Source: an uncultured Agromyces sp. (GTDB taxonomy: Bacteria; Actinomycetota; Actinomycetes; Actinomycetales; Microbacteriaceae). From it: a DNA stretch of 64,000 bases. The position numbers and the translations under genes are program-made. The notes below the pieces were generated by a model, which saw nothing but the letters and a program-made list of their open reading frames with translations, was not told the origin of the DNA and did not search any database. This document shows positions 9,749-17,916 of this stretch, piece after piece; position 1 is the first letter of the stretch, and each line of letters opens with the position of its first letter. Location of the stretch: positions 339,427 through 403,426 of the forward strand of contig CAJXGN010000002.1 in the NCBI GenBank assembly GCA_913053875.1. Reading direction: 5' to 3'.

Positions 9749-12289
9749 TCACTCCCCGAAGGTCGCGCTCCACGTGGAGTCGGCGCCGTCGGCGATGCCG
9801 TACCACGGCTTCGGAACCGCGACCACGGTCACCTCGCCCGACACGCTCACCTTGCCGTTCGACGCCGTCACGAGCTCGCCGTCGACGTAGTAGTCGACGC
9901 CGCGCACGTTCGTCGGCACCTGCACCTCGTCCCGGCCGGTGCCGGGGCGGTCCTTGAACCTGGGTGCCGTCGGCTCCACCGGCTGGGTGAACAGCGCGAC
10001 CTGCCCGAAGTCCATGTCGCTCGCGAGGTAGTACGACGTGTACGACGGCTGGTTGTAGGTGGTGTTCTGGCGTGCGACCTCCGCGCGGTACTGCACGTCG
10101 TGCATCAGGGTCGGGAGCTTGTGCTCCGTCACCTCGGTCGACGTGTAGATGCGGAGCGCGTCGGAATCGAGCGTGCGCACGAGCAGCTCCTCGCGCCAGT
10201 CGCCGAGCACGTCGGCGACGAGCGAGGGGTTGCCCTTCGTCCAGTTGTTCGCCGCCGTCCCGTCGGCGCTGAGCAGCGTGCCGCGGGTCCAGTCGTCGAT
10301 CGTCGGCGTGACGTTGACGGTGGTCTGCGCGCCGTTGACGATCTGCGTGGTGAGGTCGGCCGCCCAGCGGATCGACTGGTTCGTGCCCGGGGTGCCCGAT
10401 TCGAGCTGCGCGCCTGTGGCGCTCAGGAGCCCGGAGGCATCCGTGCCGCCCGGCATGCTCGCCCACAGCTCGATGCCGTCGATATCGCTGCGCACGTCGC
10501 CGATCATGCCGCGGCCGGTGTCGCGGCCCGAGTAGGCGCCGAACAGGATCTCCCCGGTGGCCGCGTCGCGCAGCACCGACCCGTAGGGCGCCCATGCGCC
10601 GCCCTCGTGCACGGTCCAGATCTCCTGGCCGGGTCGGCTCGGGTCGATGTCGGTCACGTGCATCGCGTCGCCGTGCCCGAGCTTCACGAACTCGCCCGGC
10701 GCACCGCTGCCCTCGGGCAGCACGTCGTACGAGCTGTAGAGCAGGCTGCCGTCGTGGTCGATGGTCGCAGATCCGTAGACGATCTCGTGCTTGCCGTCGC
10801 CGTCGACGTCCGCCGCGCTCAGCGAGTGGAAGCCCTGCGTGGTGAGGGTGCCGAACTCGGGGTCGGTGCCCTCGACGCCGTGCGGGCTGTCGTTGAACGG
10901 GTTGGACATCGGCGCGTGCCCGCTGTCGACGAACCAGCGCTGGGAGAGCTCCTCGCCGTCCCAGTCGTACGCCGCGATCGTGGAGCGCGTGTAGTAGCCA
11001 CGCGCGAAGATCGCGGACGGGTGCTGGCCGTCGAGGTAGGCGACTCCCGCCAGGAACCGGTCGACTCGGTTGCCCGGCTCGATGCGCGAGTACGCGTAGT
11101 CGCCCCAGATGAGTCCGTCGTCACCGCGCGGCGGGTCGTACGGCACGGTCTCGAGCTCCTCGCCGGTGGCCGAGTCGAACACCGTCAGGTACTCGGGGCC
11201 CGTGATGACGAATCCGTCGAACGTGGTGAGGTCGTTCCGACCCGATCGCCCGGGGGCGTACACGTCGATGAAGTAGTCGGCGAGCTCGGTCGCCGACTCC
11301 TCCGACAGCGGGTACTCGTGCGCGACCGGGATCCCCCATGCCTCCTCGAGCGTCGTCGGCCAGTTGCCGGCGACCACCTCGGGGTGCTCCGTCCAGTCCT
11401 GGAACACCCCGATGAGGTACTCCCGGTAGTCGGCGGCGCTCATGCGGTAGTCGTCGTCGTGCGAGTAGCCCGCGTCGAGGTCGGACTGCGGCATCGTCAC
11501 GTACCGCTCGTCCTCGGCCGAACCGCCGTCGCCGTACGTGATCGACTTCGTGCCGGGTGCCGTCTTCAGCATCGTCTCGGCGCTGCCGTCGCCGTCGAAG
11601 TCGTAGACCATGAACTGCGTGTAGTGCGCTCCGGCGCGGATGTTCACGCCGAGGTCGATGCGGTTCAGCAGCGTGCCGTCGAGCTCGTAGGTGTCGAGGT
11701 AGACGGTGCCCGTGTAGCCCTTCTGCGACACGTCCTTCGAGTTCGACGGGTCCCACTTCACGATGAACTCGTACGCCCCGTCGCCGTCGACGTCTGCGAC
11801 CGAGGCGTCGTTGGCCGAGTAGGTGAACGCCTCGCCGGTGGGCGTGACGCCGTCGGCGGGCTTCGTGAGTGGCAGGTCGTAGTAGCCGTCGGCCCAGGCG
11901 GATGCCTCGGCGCTGTGCTCGCCCACCACGTCGTGCCAGGACGGCGCGACGCTGTACGCCGACGTCGCGGTGCCGTCGGGGTCGGCGTAGTTGGTGCTGT
12001 CGTCGACCGTTGCGACGTGCTCGCCGTCGCGGAAGACGGCGAACGACGGGCCGCCGACGCCGCTGTCGGTGCTGCCGGACGCCTCGGACGCGAGGAGTCG
12101 CCAGCTGAGGAACACGCCCTCGTCGGTCTCGACCGCGACCAGGCCGCGGTCGAGCTGTTCGAATTGCGGGAGGCCGTCCGGTGGGCCGTCTGGCGGAGTG
12201 GCGAGCGCCGGCTGCGCGGCGCCGGCGATGAGGCAGCCGGCCGCAGCCGTTGCAAGGAGCGCGCGGAACGGGTGGGTTCCGAGATTCAT
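9749..12289 (-). CDS. Secreted rhamnogalacturonan lyase, PL11 type
   Basis: Cleaves the rhamnogalacturonan I backbone of pectin by beta-elimination outside the cell; assignment is by family (YesW/YesX-like). The 846-residue protein starts at the ATG at 12289. It has GGAAG upstream and a clear signal peptide: basic, then a hydrophobic stretch ending AAQPALA. An N-terminal Ig-like segment is followed by an eight-bladed propeller whose blades carry Ca-binding DVDGDGAYEF, DFDGDGSAE and DVDGDGKHE repeats. Conserved WGDYAYSRIEPGNRVDRFLAGVAYLDG and GRGMIGDVR are visible. No sorting signal is seen. It stands alone, with a LacI-type operator candidate upstream. Confidence 0.88.
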   Translation of the reverse strand: MNLGTHPFRALLATAAAGCLIAGAAQPALATPPDGPPDGLPQFEQLDRGLVAVETDEGVFLSWRLLASEASGSTDSGVGGPSFAVFRDGEHVATVDDSTNYADPDGTATSAYSVAPSWHDVVGEHSAEASAWADGYYDLPLTKPADGVTPTGEAFTYSANDASVADVDGDGAYEFIVKWDPSNSKDVSQKGYTGTVYLDTYELDGTLLNRIDLGVNIRAGAHYTQFMVYDFDGDGSAETMLKTAPGTKSITYGDGGSAEDERYVTMPQSDLDAGYSHDDDYRMSAADYREYLIGVFQDWTEHPEVVAGNWPTTLEEAWGIPVAHEYPLSEESATELADYFIDVYAPGRSGRNDLTTFDGFVITGPEYLTVFDSATGEELETVPYDPPRGDDGLIWGDYAYSRIEPGNRVDRFLAGVAYLDGQHPSAIFARGYYTRSTIAAYDWDGEELSQRWFVDSGHAPMSNPFNDSPHGVEGTDPEFGTLTTQGFHSLSAADVDGDGKHEIVYGSATIDHDGSLLYSSYDVLPEGSGAPGEFVKLGHGDAMHVTDIDPSRPGQEIWTVHEGGAWAPYGSVLRDAATGEILFGAYSGRDTGRGMIGDVRSDIDGIELWASMPGGTDASGLLSATGAQLESGTPGTNQSIRWAADLTTQIVNGAQTTVNVTPTIDDWTRGTLLSADGTAANNWTKGNPSLVADVLGDWREELLVRTLDSDALRIYTSTEVTEHKLPTLMHDVQYRAEVARQNTTYNQPSYTSYYLASDMDFGQVALFTQPVEPTAPRFKDRPGTGRDEVQVPTNVRGVDYYVDGELVTASNGKVSVSGEVTVVAVPKPWYGIADGADSTWSATFGE

Positions 12290-12370
12290 CGTCGAATCAC
12301 TTCCCGGGCGAGGAACGCCCATCGGTCGGGGGCGATCGCGGCCTCGTGGGCCGCTTCCCCCTGTGGAATT

Positions 12371-12384
12371 GGAATGCGCTTTCC
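12371..12384. promoter_or_regulatory. Candidate LacI-family operator upstream of the lyase
   Basis: GGAATGCGCTTTCC is palindromic at 12 of 14 positions with a GCGC centre, close to the GGAAAGCGCTTTCC type bound by many LacI-family sugar regulators. It lies about 82 bases before the lyase start. No LacI gene is in the window. A GGGGG/CCCCC hairpin lies just beyond it (about 12404-12418). Confidence 0.4.
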
Positions 12385-12449
12385 GTGCGTCCCATGACGC
12401 TAACCCCCCAAACGGGGGTGGGTCAAGGGCCAGCGCAAAAGTCGACCGG

Positions 12450-12462
12450 TATCCTGACCCCG
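12450..12462 (+). promoter_or_regulatory. Leaderless promoter of the MntR-type gene
   Basis: TATCCT (12450-12455) is followed by seven bases and the ATG at 12463. No ribosome-binding site is present. Confidence 0.45.
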
Positions 12463-13170
12463 ATGCCCACCTCCACGAGCCCCGCGGTCGAGGACTACCT
12501 CAAGACCATCTACGGCCATACCGAGTGGCAGGACGAACCGATCACGCCCTCGGTGCTCGCCGGCAAGCTCGGCGTCGCGCCCTCCTCCGTCACCGAAATG
12601 GTCAAGAAGATGGCGGCGGCCGGCCTCGTCTCGCACGTGCCGTACGGCGCGGTGCGCCTGACGCCCGGTGGCACGATGCGGGCGCTGGCGGTCGTGCGGC
12701 GGCACCGCCTCATCGAGACCTGGCTCGTGCGCGAGATGGGTTACGCGTGGGACGAGGTGCACGACGAGGCCGAGGTGCTCGAGCACTCCATCAGCGACCG
12801 GCTGCTCGAGGCGATCGACGCCCGGCTCGGCCGACCCGACCGCGATCCGCACGGCGACCCGATTCCCCGGGCCGACGGCACGCGCGAGCAGGCCGAGGCG
12901 GTGCTGCTCTCCGAGGCATCCGTCGCCCACGTCGGCCGCGTGGTGCGCATCAGCGACCGCGACCCGGCGGTGCTGCGCGACCTCGTCGAGGTGGGCGTGG
13001 GGCTCGACACGGTGCTGACGCTGACGGATGCCACGCCCGACGCCGTCACGGTCGAGCTCGACCCCTCGGCGACGCCGCAGACGACGGATGCCCCTGGGCC
13101 GGCGCCCGTCGCCTCGGCACCGCTGCACCTGCCGCGCACGCACGCCGACGCCATCTGGGTGACCGCCTGA
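12463..13170 (+). CDS. mntR: Metal-dependent regulator, DtxR/MntR family
   Basis: Metal-sensing repressor of 235 residues: winged helix (ITPSVLAGKLGVAPSSVTEMVKKMAAAGLV), dimerisation domain (VHDEAEVLEHSISDRLLEAI) and a C-terminal SH3-like part. In the dimerisation helix the position of the DtxR metal-ligand Cys102 is Glu (EAEVLEH). Glu at this place is seen in Mn-responsive MntR proteins, so manganese is the likely signal. Its probable target is the twin palindrome before the Mn/Zn importer at 7 kb. The lyase gene between them is unrelated. The GGATGCC-rich C-terminal tail is Ala/Pro-rich. Confidence 0.82.
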   Translation: MPTSTSPAVEDYLKTIYGHTEWQDEPITPSVLAGKLGVAPSSVTEMVKKMAAAGLVSHVPYGAVRLTPGGTMRALAVVRRHRLIETWLVREMGYAWDEVHDEAEVLEHSISDRLLEAIDARLGRPDRDPHGDPIPRADGTREQAEAVLLSEASVAHVGRVVRISDRDPAVLRDLVEVGVGLDTVLTLTDATPDAVTVELDPSATPQTTDAPGPAPVASAPLHLPRTHADAIWVTA

Positions 13171-13269
13171 CGCGGACCTCCGCGACCGTTCGCGGTCGGC
13201 GTGCACGCCTCCCGCCGCATCCGCCGGACGCCCCTTCCCACCGCGCCCGCGGTGATGCACGATGAGGGC

Positions 13270-14928
13270 ATGGGAGGCGAAGGCACGACGGCCATGCCCC
13301 GGCTGACGGATGCGCAGTGGCAGCGACTCACCCGGTACGGCGTCGCCGTCGACACGGCGGTCGGCGACGTGCTGTTCCGCACCGGCGAGCGCTGGTACGA
13401 CCTGGTGCTCGTCGAGCGCGGCGCGGTCGATGTCGTGCGCGACGAGCTGCCGTGGGCGGGTGAGGCGACGATCGCGACCGTGGGCCAGCGCGGGTTCGTC
13501 GGCGAGCTCGGCCTGCTGAACGGGCAGCGCGCGTTCCTCACCGCACGCGTCTCCGAGGCCGGCGTCGTGTACCACATCGACCACGCGGGCCTCACCCGGC
13601 TCATGGCCGAGGACGACGAGCTCTGCGACCTCATGCTGCGCGCGCTGTGGGCCAGGCGCGAGCAGCTGCGCTCGGGCCCGGCCGCATGGACGCTGAAGAT
13701 CGTGGCATCCGACCGCACCGTCGAGGGGCACGCGCTGCGCCGCTACGTCGAGCGGCTCGAGCTCGTGCACACCTGGGTCGATCCCGACGACGTGCCGCCC
13801 GACTACCTCAACGTGCACGACCTCACCGAAGACGACCTGCCCATCGCGATCGTGCAGGGCGAGTACCTGCGCAACGCGACGCCCGGGCAGGTGGCCGAGC
13901 TGCTCGGCCTGGCGTACACGGCCGACGACGACGTCGCGGTCGACCTGGCCGTCGTCGGCGCGGGCCCGGCCGGTCTGGCCGCCGCGATCTACGGGGCATC
14001 CGAGGGCCTGCGCACCGTGCTGCTCGACTCGGTCGCGCCCGGCGGGCAGTCGGCGTCGACCTCGCGCATCGAGAACTACCTCGGGTTCCCGTTCGGCGTG
14101 AGCGGCGACGCGCTCACCGCCCAGGCGTCACTGCAGGCGTTCAAGTTCGGCGTGCAGATGGTCGCGCCGTGCGAGGGCGTGCGCCTCGAGCACGACGGCG
14201 GCCCGCTGCGGCTCGTGCTCGCCGACGGCACGATCGTCGACGCGCGTTCCGTGATCGTCGCGACGGGCGTCTCGTACCGCACGCTCGCGTTGCCGCGCTG
14301 GGCCGACTTCGAGGGCGCGGGCATCTCGTATGCGGCCACGGCGCTCGAGATCCGGCAGGCCGCGGGGCGCGACGTGGTCGTCGTCGGCGGGGCGAACTCG
14401 GCCGGGCAGGCGGCCCTCGCGCTGGCGGGGAGCGGCTGTCGCGTGCACATCGTCGTGCGCAGCGAAGACCTCGGGGCGCGCATGTCGAGCTACCTCGTCG
14501 ACCGCATCCGCGAGGATCCGCGCATCGAGGTGCACACCGGAACCGAGGTGGGCGAGCTGCACGGCGACGGCGCGCTCGAGGGGGTCGGCCTCAGGGCGAC
14601 GGGCGGGGCGGATGCCTCGGAGGAGCGCGTCGACTGCAGCCAGCTGTTCTGCTTCATCGGCGCCGAGCCGTCGACCGGGTGGCTCACCGACGTCGACCGC
14701 GACGACCACGGGTTCGTGCTGACCGGCGCCGACGTGCTCGGCCTCGGCGACGAGTGGCAGGCGCTCGGCCGCATGCCGCTGCCGTTCGAGACGTCGATCC
14801 CCGGCGTGTTCGCCGCAGGCGACGTGCGCCGCGGGTCGATGAAGCGGGTCGCGGCGGCCGTGGGCGAGGGCTCCAGCGCCGTGGCATCCGTGCACCGTGC
14901 CCTCGCCGCGATGGAGGTGCCGGCATGA
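13270..14928 (+). CDS. cNMP-binding / thioredoxin-like / thioredoxin-reductase-like flavoprotein without CxxC
   Basis: Three parts are seen in about 552 residues. Residues ~10-135 form a cyclic-nucleotide-binding-type domain (GAVDVVRDEL, GFVGELGLLNGQRAF). Residues ~150-215 form a degenerate thioredoxin-like domain without its own CxxC. From ~220 there is a thioredoxin reductase fold, with FAD motif VVGAGPAGLAAAIYG, NADPH motif VVGGANSAGQAA and C-terminal GVFAAGDVRRGSMKRVAAAVGEGS. Where TrxB has its CATC redox pair this protein reads ISYAATALE, so it cannot reduce thioredoxin in the usual way. The partner is unknown. The start is uncertain: the ATG at 13270 follows a CACGAT -10 (leaderless), while 13294 is possible. 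The next gene overlaps by four bases. Confidence 0.8.
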   Translation: MGGEGTTAMPRLTDAQWQRLTRYGVAVDTAVGDVLFRTGERWYDLVLVERGAVDVVRDELPWAGEATIATVGQRGFVGELGLLNGQRAFLTARVSEAGVVYHIDHAGLTRLMAEDDELCDLMLRALWARREQLRSGPAAWTLKIVASDRTVEGHALRRYVERLELVHTWVDPDDVPPDYLNVHDLTEDDLPIAIVQGEYLRNATPGQVAELLGLAYTADDDVAVDLAVVGAGPAGLAAAIYGASEGLRTVLLDSVAPGGQSASTSRIENYLGFPFGVSGDALTAQASLQAFKFGVQMVAPCEGVRLEHDGGPLRLVLADGTIVDARSVIVATGVSYRTLALPRWADFEGAGISYAATALEIRQAAGRDVVVVGGANSAGQAALALAGSGCRVHIVVRSEDLGARMSSYLVDRIREDPRIEVHTGTEVGELHGDGALEGVGLRATGGADASEERVDCSQLFCFIGAEPSTGWLTDVDRDDHGFVLTGADVLGLGDEWQALGRMPLPFETSIPGVFAAGDVRRGSMKRVAAAVGEGSSAVASVHRALAAMEVPA

Positions 14929-15257
14929 CGGAACTCGCGCCGCCGCCGCAGGGCACCGGCTGCGCGTCGTGCATCGAGGCCGGCGGATGGTGGTGGCACC
15001 TGCGCCGCTGCGTCGAGTGCGGGTACATCGGATGCTGCGACTCGTCGCCCGCCCGGCACGCACGCGAGCATGCGATGACCCACGGGCACGCCGTGATGAC
15101 GAGTTTCGAACCCGACGAGCACTGGTTCTGGGACTTCACGCGCGAGGCCGGCGCACGACCCGTGCCGCTCTCGCCGCCGTTCTCGCGCCCGCGCGACCAG
15201 CCCTGTCCCGGCCCTGCGGGCCGCGTGCCCGACGACTGGGAATCGCTGGTGCGCTGA
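14925..15257 (+). CDS. UBP-type zinc-finger protein
   Basis: A 110-residue protein whose first 70 residues form a UBP-type (ubiquitin-hydrolase-like) zinc finger: GCASC, then RRCVECGYIGCC, then HAREHAMTHGHAVM supply the Cys and His ligands. In eukaryotes this fold binds the C-terminal tail of ubiquitin. In actinobacteria it recurs beside cNMP/TrxR-like flavoproteins, and its target is unknown. The ATGA overlap with the flavoprotein gene argues that the two proteins work together. The C-terminus (SPPFSRPRDQPCPGP) is short and disordered. Confidence 0.85.
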   Translation: MTELAPPPQGTGCASCIEAGGWWWHLRRCVECGYIGCCDSSPARHAREHAMTHGHAVMTSFEPDEHWFWDFTREAGARPVPLSPPFSRPRDQPCPGPAGRVPDDWESLVR

Positions 15258-15320
15258 GGCACCTCGCCAACGTTCCTCCCCAACTCGACAGGTTTCCGCT
15301 TTGGGCCCCCGCGGCTCACT

Positions 15321-15989
15321 ATGGTGGTCCGCGTGCCTCGGCCGACCGCGATCGTCTACGTCGACGGTTTCAACCTGTACCGGCGCAACCTGGAGGACCG
15401 ACCTGCGGCGAAGTGGCTGGACTTGCACGCACTCTCGGAGTTGCTCCTGCCAACGCATCACATCAGGCTCGTGAGGTACTTCACCGCCAACGTGCGGCCC
15501 ATAGCCGGCGCGGATCCGCAGTCGCCGATTCGCCAGCAGACGTACCTGCGTGTGCTTCGAGACGCCGGGATCCAGGTCCACGACGAGGGCCAGTTCCGCG
15601 TCGACAAGCGACGCCTGGCGGTGGTCCCGCTCACGACCGGCGCGGACGGCAAGCTCGTCACGGCGAAGGTGCGGAAGATCGAGGAGAAGGGGTCCGACGT
15701 CAACTTGGCGGCGCACATGATCTTCGATGCGTGTACGAACCCACCGGATGTTTCGGTGCTCGTCTCGAACGACTCCGACTACTGCACCGCACTGGAGTTA
15801 CTCACGACCGGTCTCGGCCGGAGGTTCGGGTTGTTCTCCACGACGCAAACGCCCTCGCGCGACCTGATGAACTTGAACCCACTGTTCGTGAAAGTGATCC
15901 GTGAGCGGGCGCTGATGGCGTCGCAGTACCCGAATCCGTACGTACGGGCGAATGGAAAGCAGCTCACACGGCCGGCGGCTTGGGCGTGA
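15321..15989 (+). CDS. NYN-domain (LabA/DUF88-type) putative ribonuclease
   Basis: NYN domains are PIN-like Mg-dependent nucleases. This 222-residue protein has the core acidic set: YVDGFNLY at the N-terminus, KGSDVNLAAHMIFDA in the middle and VLVSNDSDYCTALELL after it. A GTG four codons downstream is an alternative start. The gene and its flanks have visibly lower GC and mixed third positions, and carry no GGATGCC heptamer across 15.26-16.1 kb. This suggests recent acquisition. It is a single gene with no obvious partner. A role in RNA decay or phage defence is possible but not shown. Confidence 0.82.
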   Translation: MVVRVPRPTAIVYVDGFNLYRRNLEDRPAAKWLDLHALSELLLPTHHIRLVRYFTANVRPIAGADPQSPIRQQTYLRVLRDAGIQVHDEGQFRVDKRRLAVVPLTTGADGKLVTAKVRKIEEKGSDVNLAAHMIFDACTNPPDVSVLVSNDSDYCTALELLTTGLGRRFGLFSTTQTPSRDLMNLNPLFVKVIRERALMASQYPNPYVRANGKQLTRPAAWA

Positions 15990-16002
15990 CGAAAACAAAA
16001 CA

Positions 16003-16020
16003 GGGGCCCCGTAGGGCCCC
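16003..16020 (-). terminator. Hairpin with U-tract only on the minus strand
   Basis: Arms GGGGCCC (16003-16009) and GGGCCCC (16014-16020). On the plus strand the A-rich run precedes the stem. Read on the minus strand it becomes TGTTTTGTTTTC after the stem, a classical terminator. No minus-strand gene here obviously needs it, so it may block antisense transcription into the NYN gene. Confidence 0.5.
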
Positions 16021-16156
16021 GTACCCGATAGCCGAAGCGCTCGGGGGTGTGTTGGCAGTGTAGCAAGCCCGCAGTCCCAGCGGGACGGCAGGTGGCCGCG
16101 ATGCGGGTACGGCCGCTCCGAGGCATCCGCACGGCTGCCCCACAGCCCCGCGCCCC

Positions 16157-16168
16157 TAGTCTGATCAC
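16157..16168 (+). promoter_or_regulatory. Leaderless promoter of the HAD phosphatase gene
   Basis: TAGTCT (16157-16162), six bases, then ATG at 16169. Confidence 0.5.
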
Positions 16169-16966
16169 ATGGGACGACGTGACGAGGTCGAGTGCTGGCT
16201 GACCGACATGGATGGCGTGCTCGTGCACGAGAACCACGCCCTGCCCGGCGCGGCCGAGCTGCTGCAGCAGTGGCGTGACACCGGCACCCCGTTCCTGGTG
16301 CTGACGAACAACTCGATCTTCACGGCGCGCGACCTGTCGGCGAGGCTGCAGCGGTCCGGGCTCGAGGTGCCCGAGGAGTCGATCTGGACCTCGGCGCTCG
16401 CGACGGCCGACTTCCTGAAGCAGCAGCAGCCGGGCGGCACCGCGTTCGTGATCGGCGAGGCGGGCATCCTCACCGCACTGCACGAGGCGGGCTACATCAT
16501 GACCGAGTCGGACCCCGACTTCGTGGTCGTCGGCGAGACGCGCAACTACTCGTTCGACGCGATCACCAAGGCGATCCGGTTCATCGGCAAGGGGTCGCGG
16601 TTCATCGTGACGAACCCGGACGCCACGGGCCCGAGCGCCGACGGCCCGCTGCCCGCGACCGGCGCGATCGCCGCGATGATCACCAAGGCGACCGGGCGCG
16701 AGCCCTACGTGGTCGGCAAGCCGAACCCCATGATGTTCCGGTCGGCGCTGAACAAGATCGGCGCGCACTCGGAGAACACCGCGATGATCGGCGACCGCAT
16801 GGACACCGACATCGTGGCGGGCATCGAGGCGGGGCTGCACACGATCCTCGTGATGACCGGCATCAGCGACCAGCGCGAGATCGACAAGTACCCGTTCCGC
16901 CCGTCGGAGGTCATCGAGGGCGTGCACGAGCTCGTGGCATCCGGCCCCATCGAGACCGAGCTGTAG
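16169..16966 (+). CDS. HAD-IIA hydrolase, NagD-like phosphatase
   Basis: A small-molecule phosphatase of the NagD/PGP branch of HAD enzymes, with 265 residues. Motif I is TDMDGVLVHE (nucleophile Asp), motif II is VLTNNS, a C2b cap fills the middle, motif III Lys lies in VGKPNPMMF and motif IV is MIGDRMDTDIVAGIEAG. Family members hydrolyse nucleotide monophosphates, sugar phosphates or phosphoglycolate; the substrate cannot be set from sequence. It converges on the nucleoside hydrolase/ribokinase pair. Confidence 0.9.
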   Translation: MGRRDEVECWLTDMDGVLVHENHALPGAAELLQQWRDTGTPFLVLTNNSIFTARDLSARLQRSGLEVPEESIWTSALATADFLKQQQPGGTAFVIGEAGILTALHEAGYIMTESDPDFVVVGETRNYSFDAITKAIRFIGKGSRFIVTNPDATGPSADGPLPATGAIAAMITKATGREPYVVGKPNPMMFRSALNKIGAHSENTAMIGDRMDTDIVAGIEAGLHTILVMTGISDQREIDKYPFRPSEVIEGVHELVASGPIETEL

Positions 16967-16980
16967 CGCCAGCCGCTCGC

Positions 16981-17916
16981 CTACGCCAGGCGGGCGACCG
17001 CGTCGACCATCCCGCTCCAGAAGCGGGGCACGTCGATGTCGACCGCCACGTGGGCGTTCGGCTCCCGCGCGAGCATGCCGTCGAAGTCGACCACGGTCGC
17101 GCCGCTCGTCTCGGTGCCGGCGAGCTCGACGTCGAGTCGTGTGTGCACGGTCGTGATGCAGCCCGGGTCGGTGAGCACCGCCACCGCGACCGGGTCGTGC
17201 AGCGGGCCGTCGGGCATGCCGAACACCTCGGCGTTCGTGTGGCAGAAGAAGTCGAGCAGCTCGTCGGCGAACGCCGCCGTGCGCGTGCCGGCCGCCGCGA
17301 TGCGCGCCTGCACCTCGCTCGTGACGAGCGCTCGGTGGGTGGTGTTCAGCCCCACCATCGTGAAGCGCACGCCGCTGCCCAGCACGATCGCGACCGCGTC
17401 GGGGTCGACCCACGCGTTGAACTCGGCGTAGGGCGTGACGTTGCCGCGCTCGGTCGACCCGCCCATCCACACGACCTCGCGCACCCGCGGGGCGAGCTCG
17501 GGGCGGTCGCGCAGCAGCACGGCCACGTTCGTGAGCGGCCCGGTCGCGATGATGGCGACGGGCTCGGATGCCTCGGCCAGCACGTCCGCCATCAGCGTCG
17601 TCGCGTCGCGGTCATCGAGCGGCACCGTCGGTTCGGGCAGCTCGGGACCGCCGAGCCCGTTCGCCCCGTGGATCCACTCGGCCGTCTGCAGCACCTTCAC
17701 GAGCGGGCCGGATGCCCCGGCCGCGACCGGCACCTCGACGCCGGCGACCGTGCAGGCGATGCGCGCGTTCATCGACGTGAACTCGAGCGGCACGTTGCCG
17801 CCGACGGTCGTGATCGCGCGCAGGTCGACCGCGGGGCTCGCTGCGGCGAGCCAGAGCGCGAACACGTCGTCGTGCCCCGGGTCGCAGTCGAGGATCAGCG
17901 GGATCGGATCGGTCAT
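16981..17916 (-). CDS. Nucleoside hydrolase (IunH family)
   Basis: Splits ribonucleosides to base and ribose. The 311-residue protein has the Ca-binding start LDCDPGHDDVFALWLA, the mid-chain GPLTNVAVLL, VWMGGSTERGNVTPYAEFNAWVDP and the C-terminal HDPVAVAVL with the ligand Asp. Whether it prefers pyrimidine or purine nucleosides is not clear from sequence. It overlaps the upstream ribokinase gene by four bases. Ribose released here is thus probably phosphorylated by the partner enzyme, a compact nucleoside salvage unit. Confidence 0.92.
   Translation of the reverse strand: MTDPIPLILDCDPGHDDVFALWLAAASPAVDLRAITTVGGNVPLEFTSMNARIACTVAGVEVPVAAGASGPLVKVLQTAEWIHGANGLGGPELPEPTVPLDDRDATTLMADVLAEASEPVAIIATGPLTNVAVLLRDRPELAPRVREVVWMGGSTERGNVTPYAEFNAWVDPDAVAIVLGSGVRFTMVGLNTTHRALVTSEVQARIAAAGTRTAAFADELLDFFCHTNAEVFGMPDGPLHDPVAVAVLTDPGCITTVHTRLDVELAGTETSGATVVDFDGMLAREPNAHVAVDIDVPRFWSGMVDAVARLA

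Noticed and set aside
16021..16160. tRNA or small RNA gene after the NYN gene
   Set aside because: I tried to fold the region as a cloverleaf. No TpsiC-like arm or acceptor stem could be built. No tRNA, rRNA or CRISPR array was found anywhere in the window.
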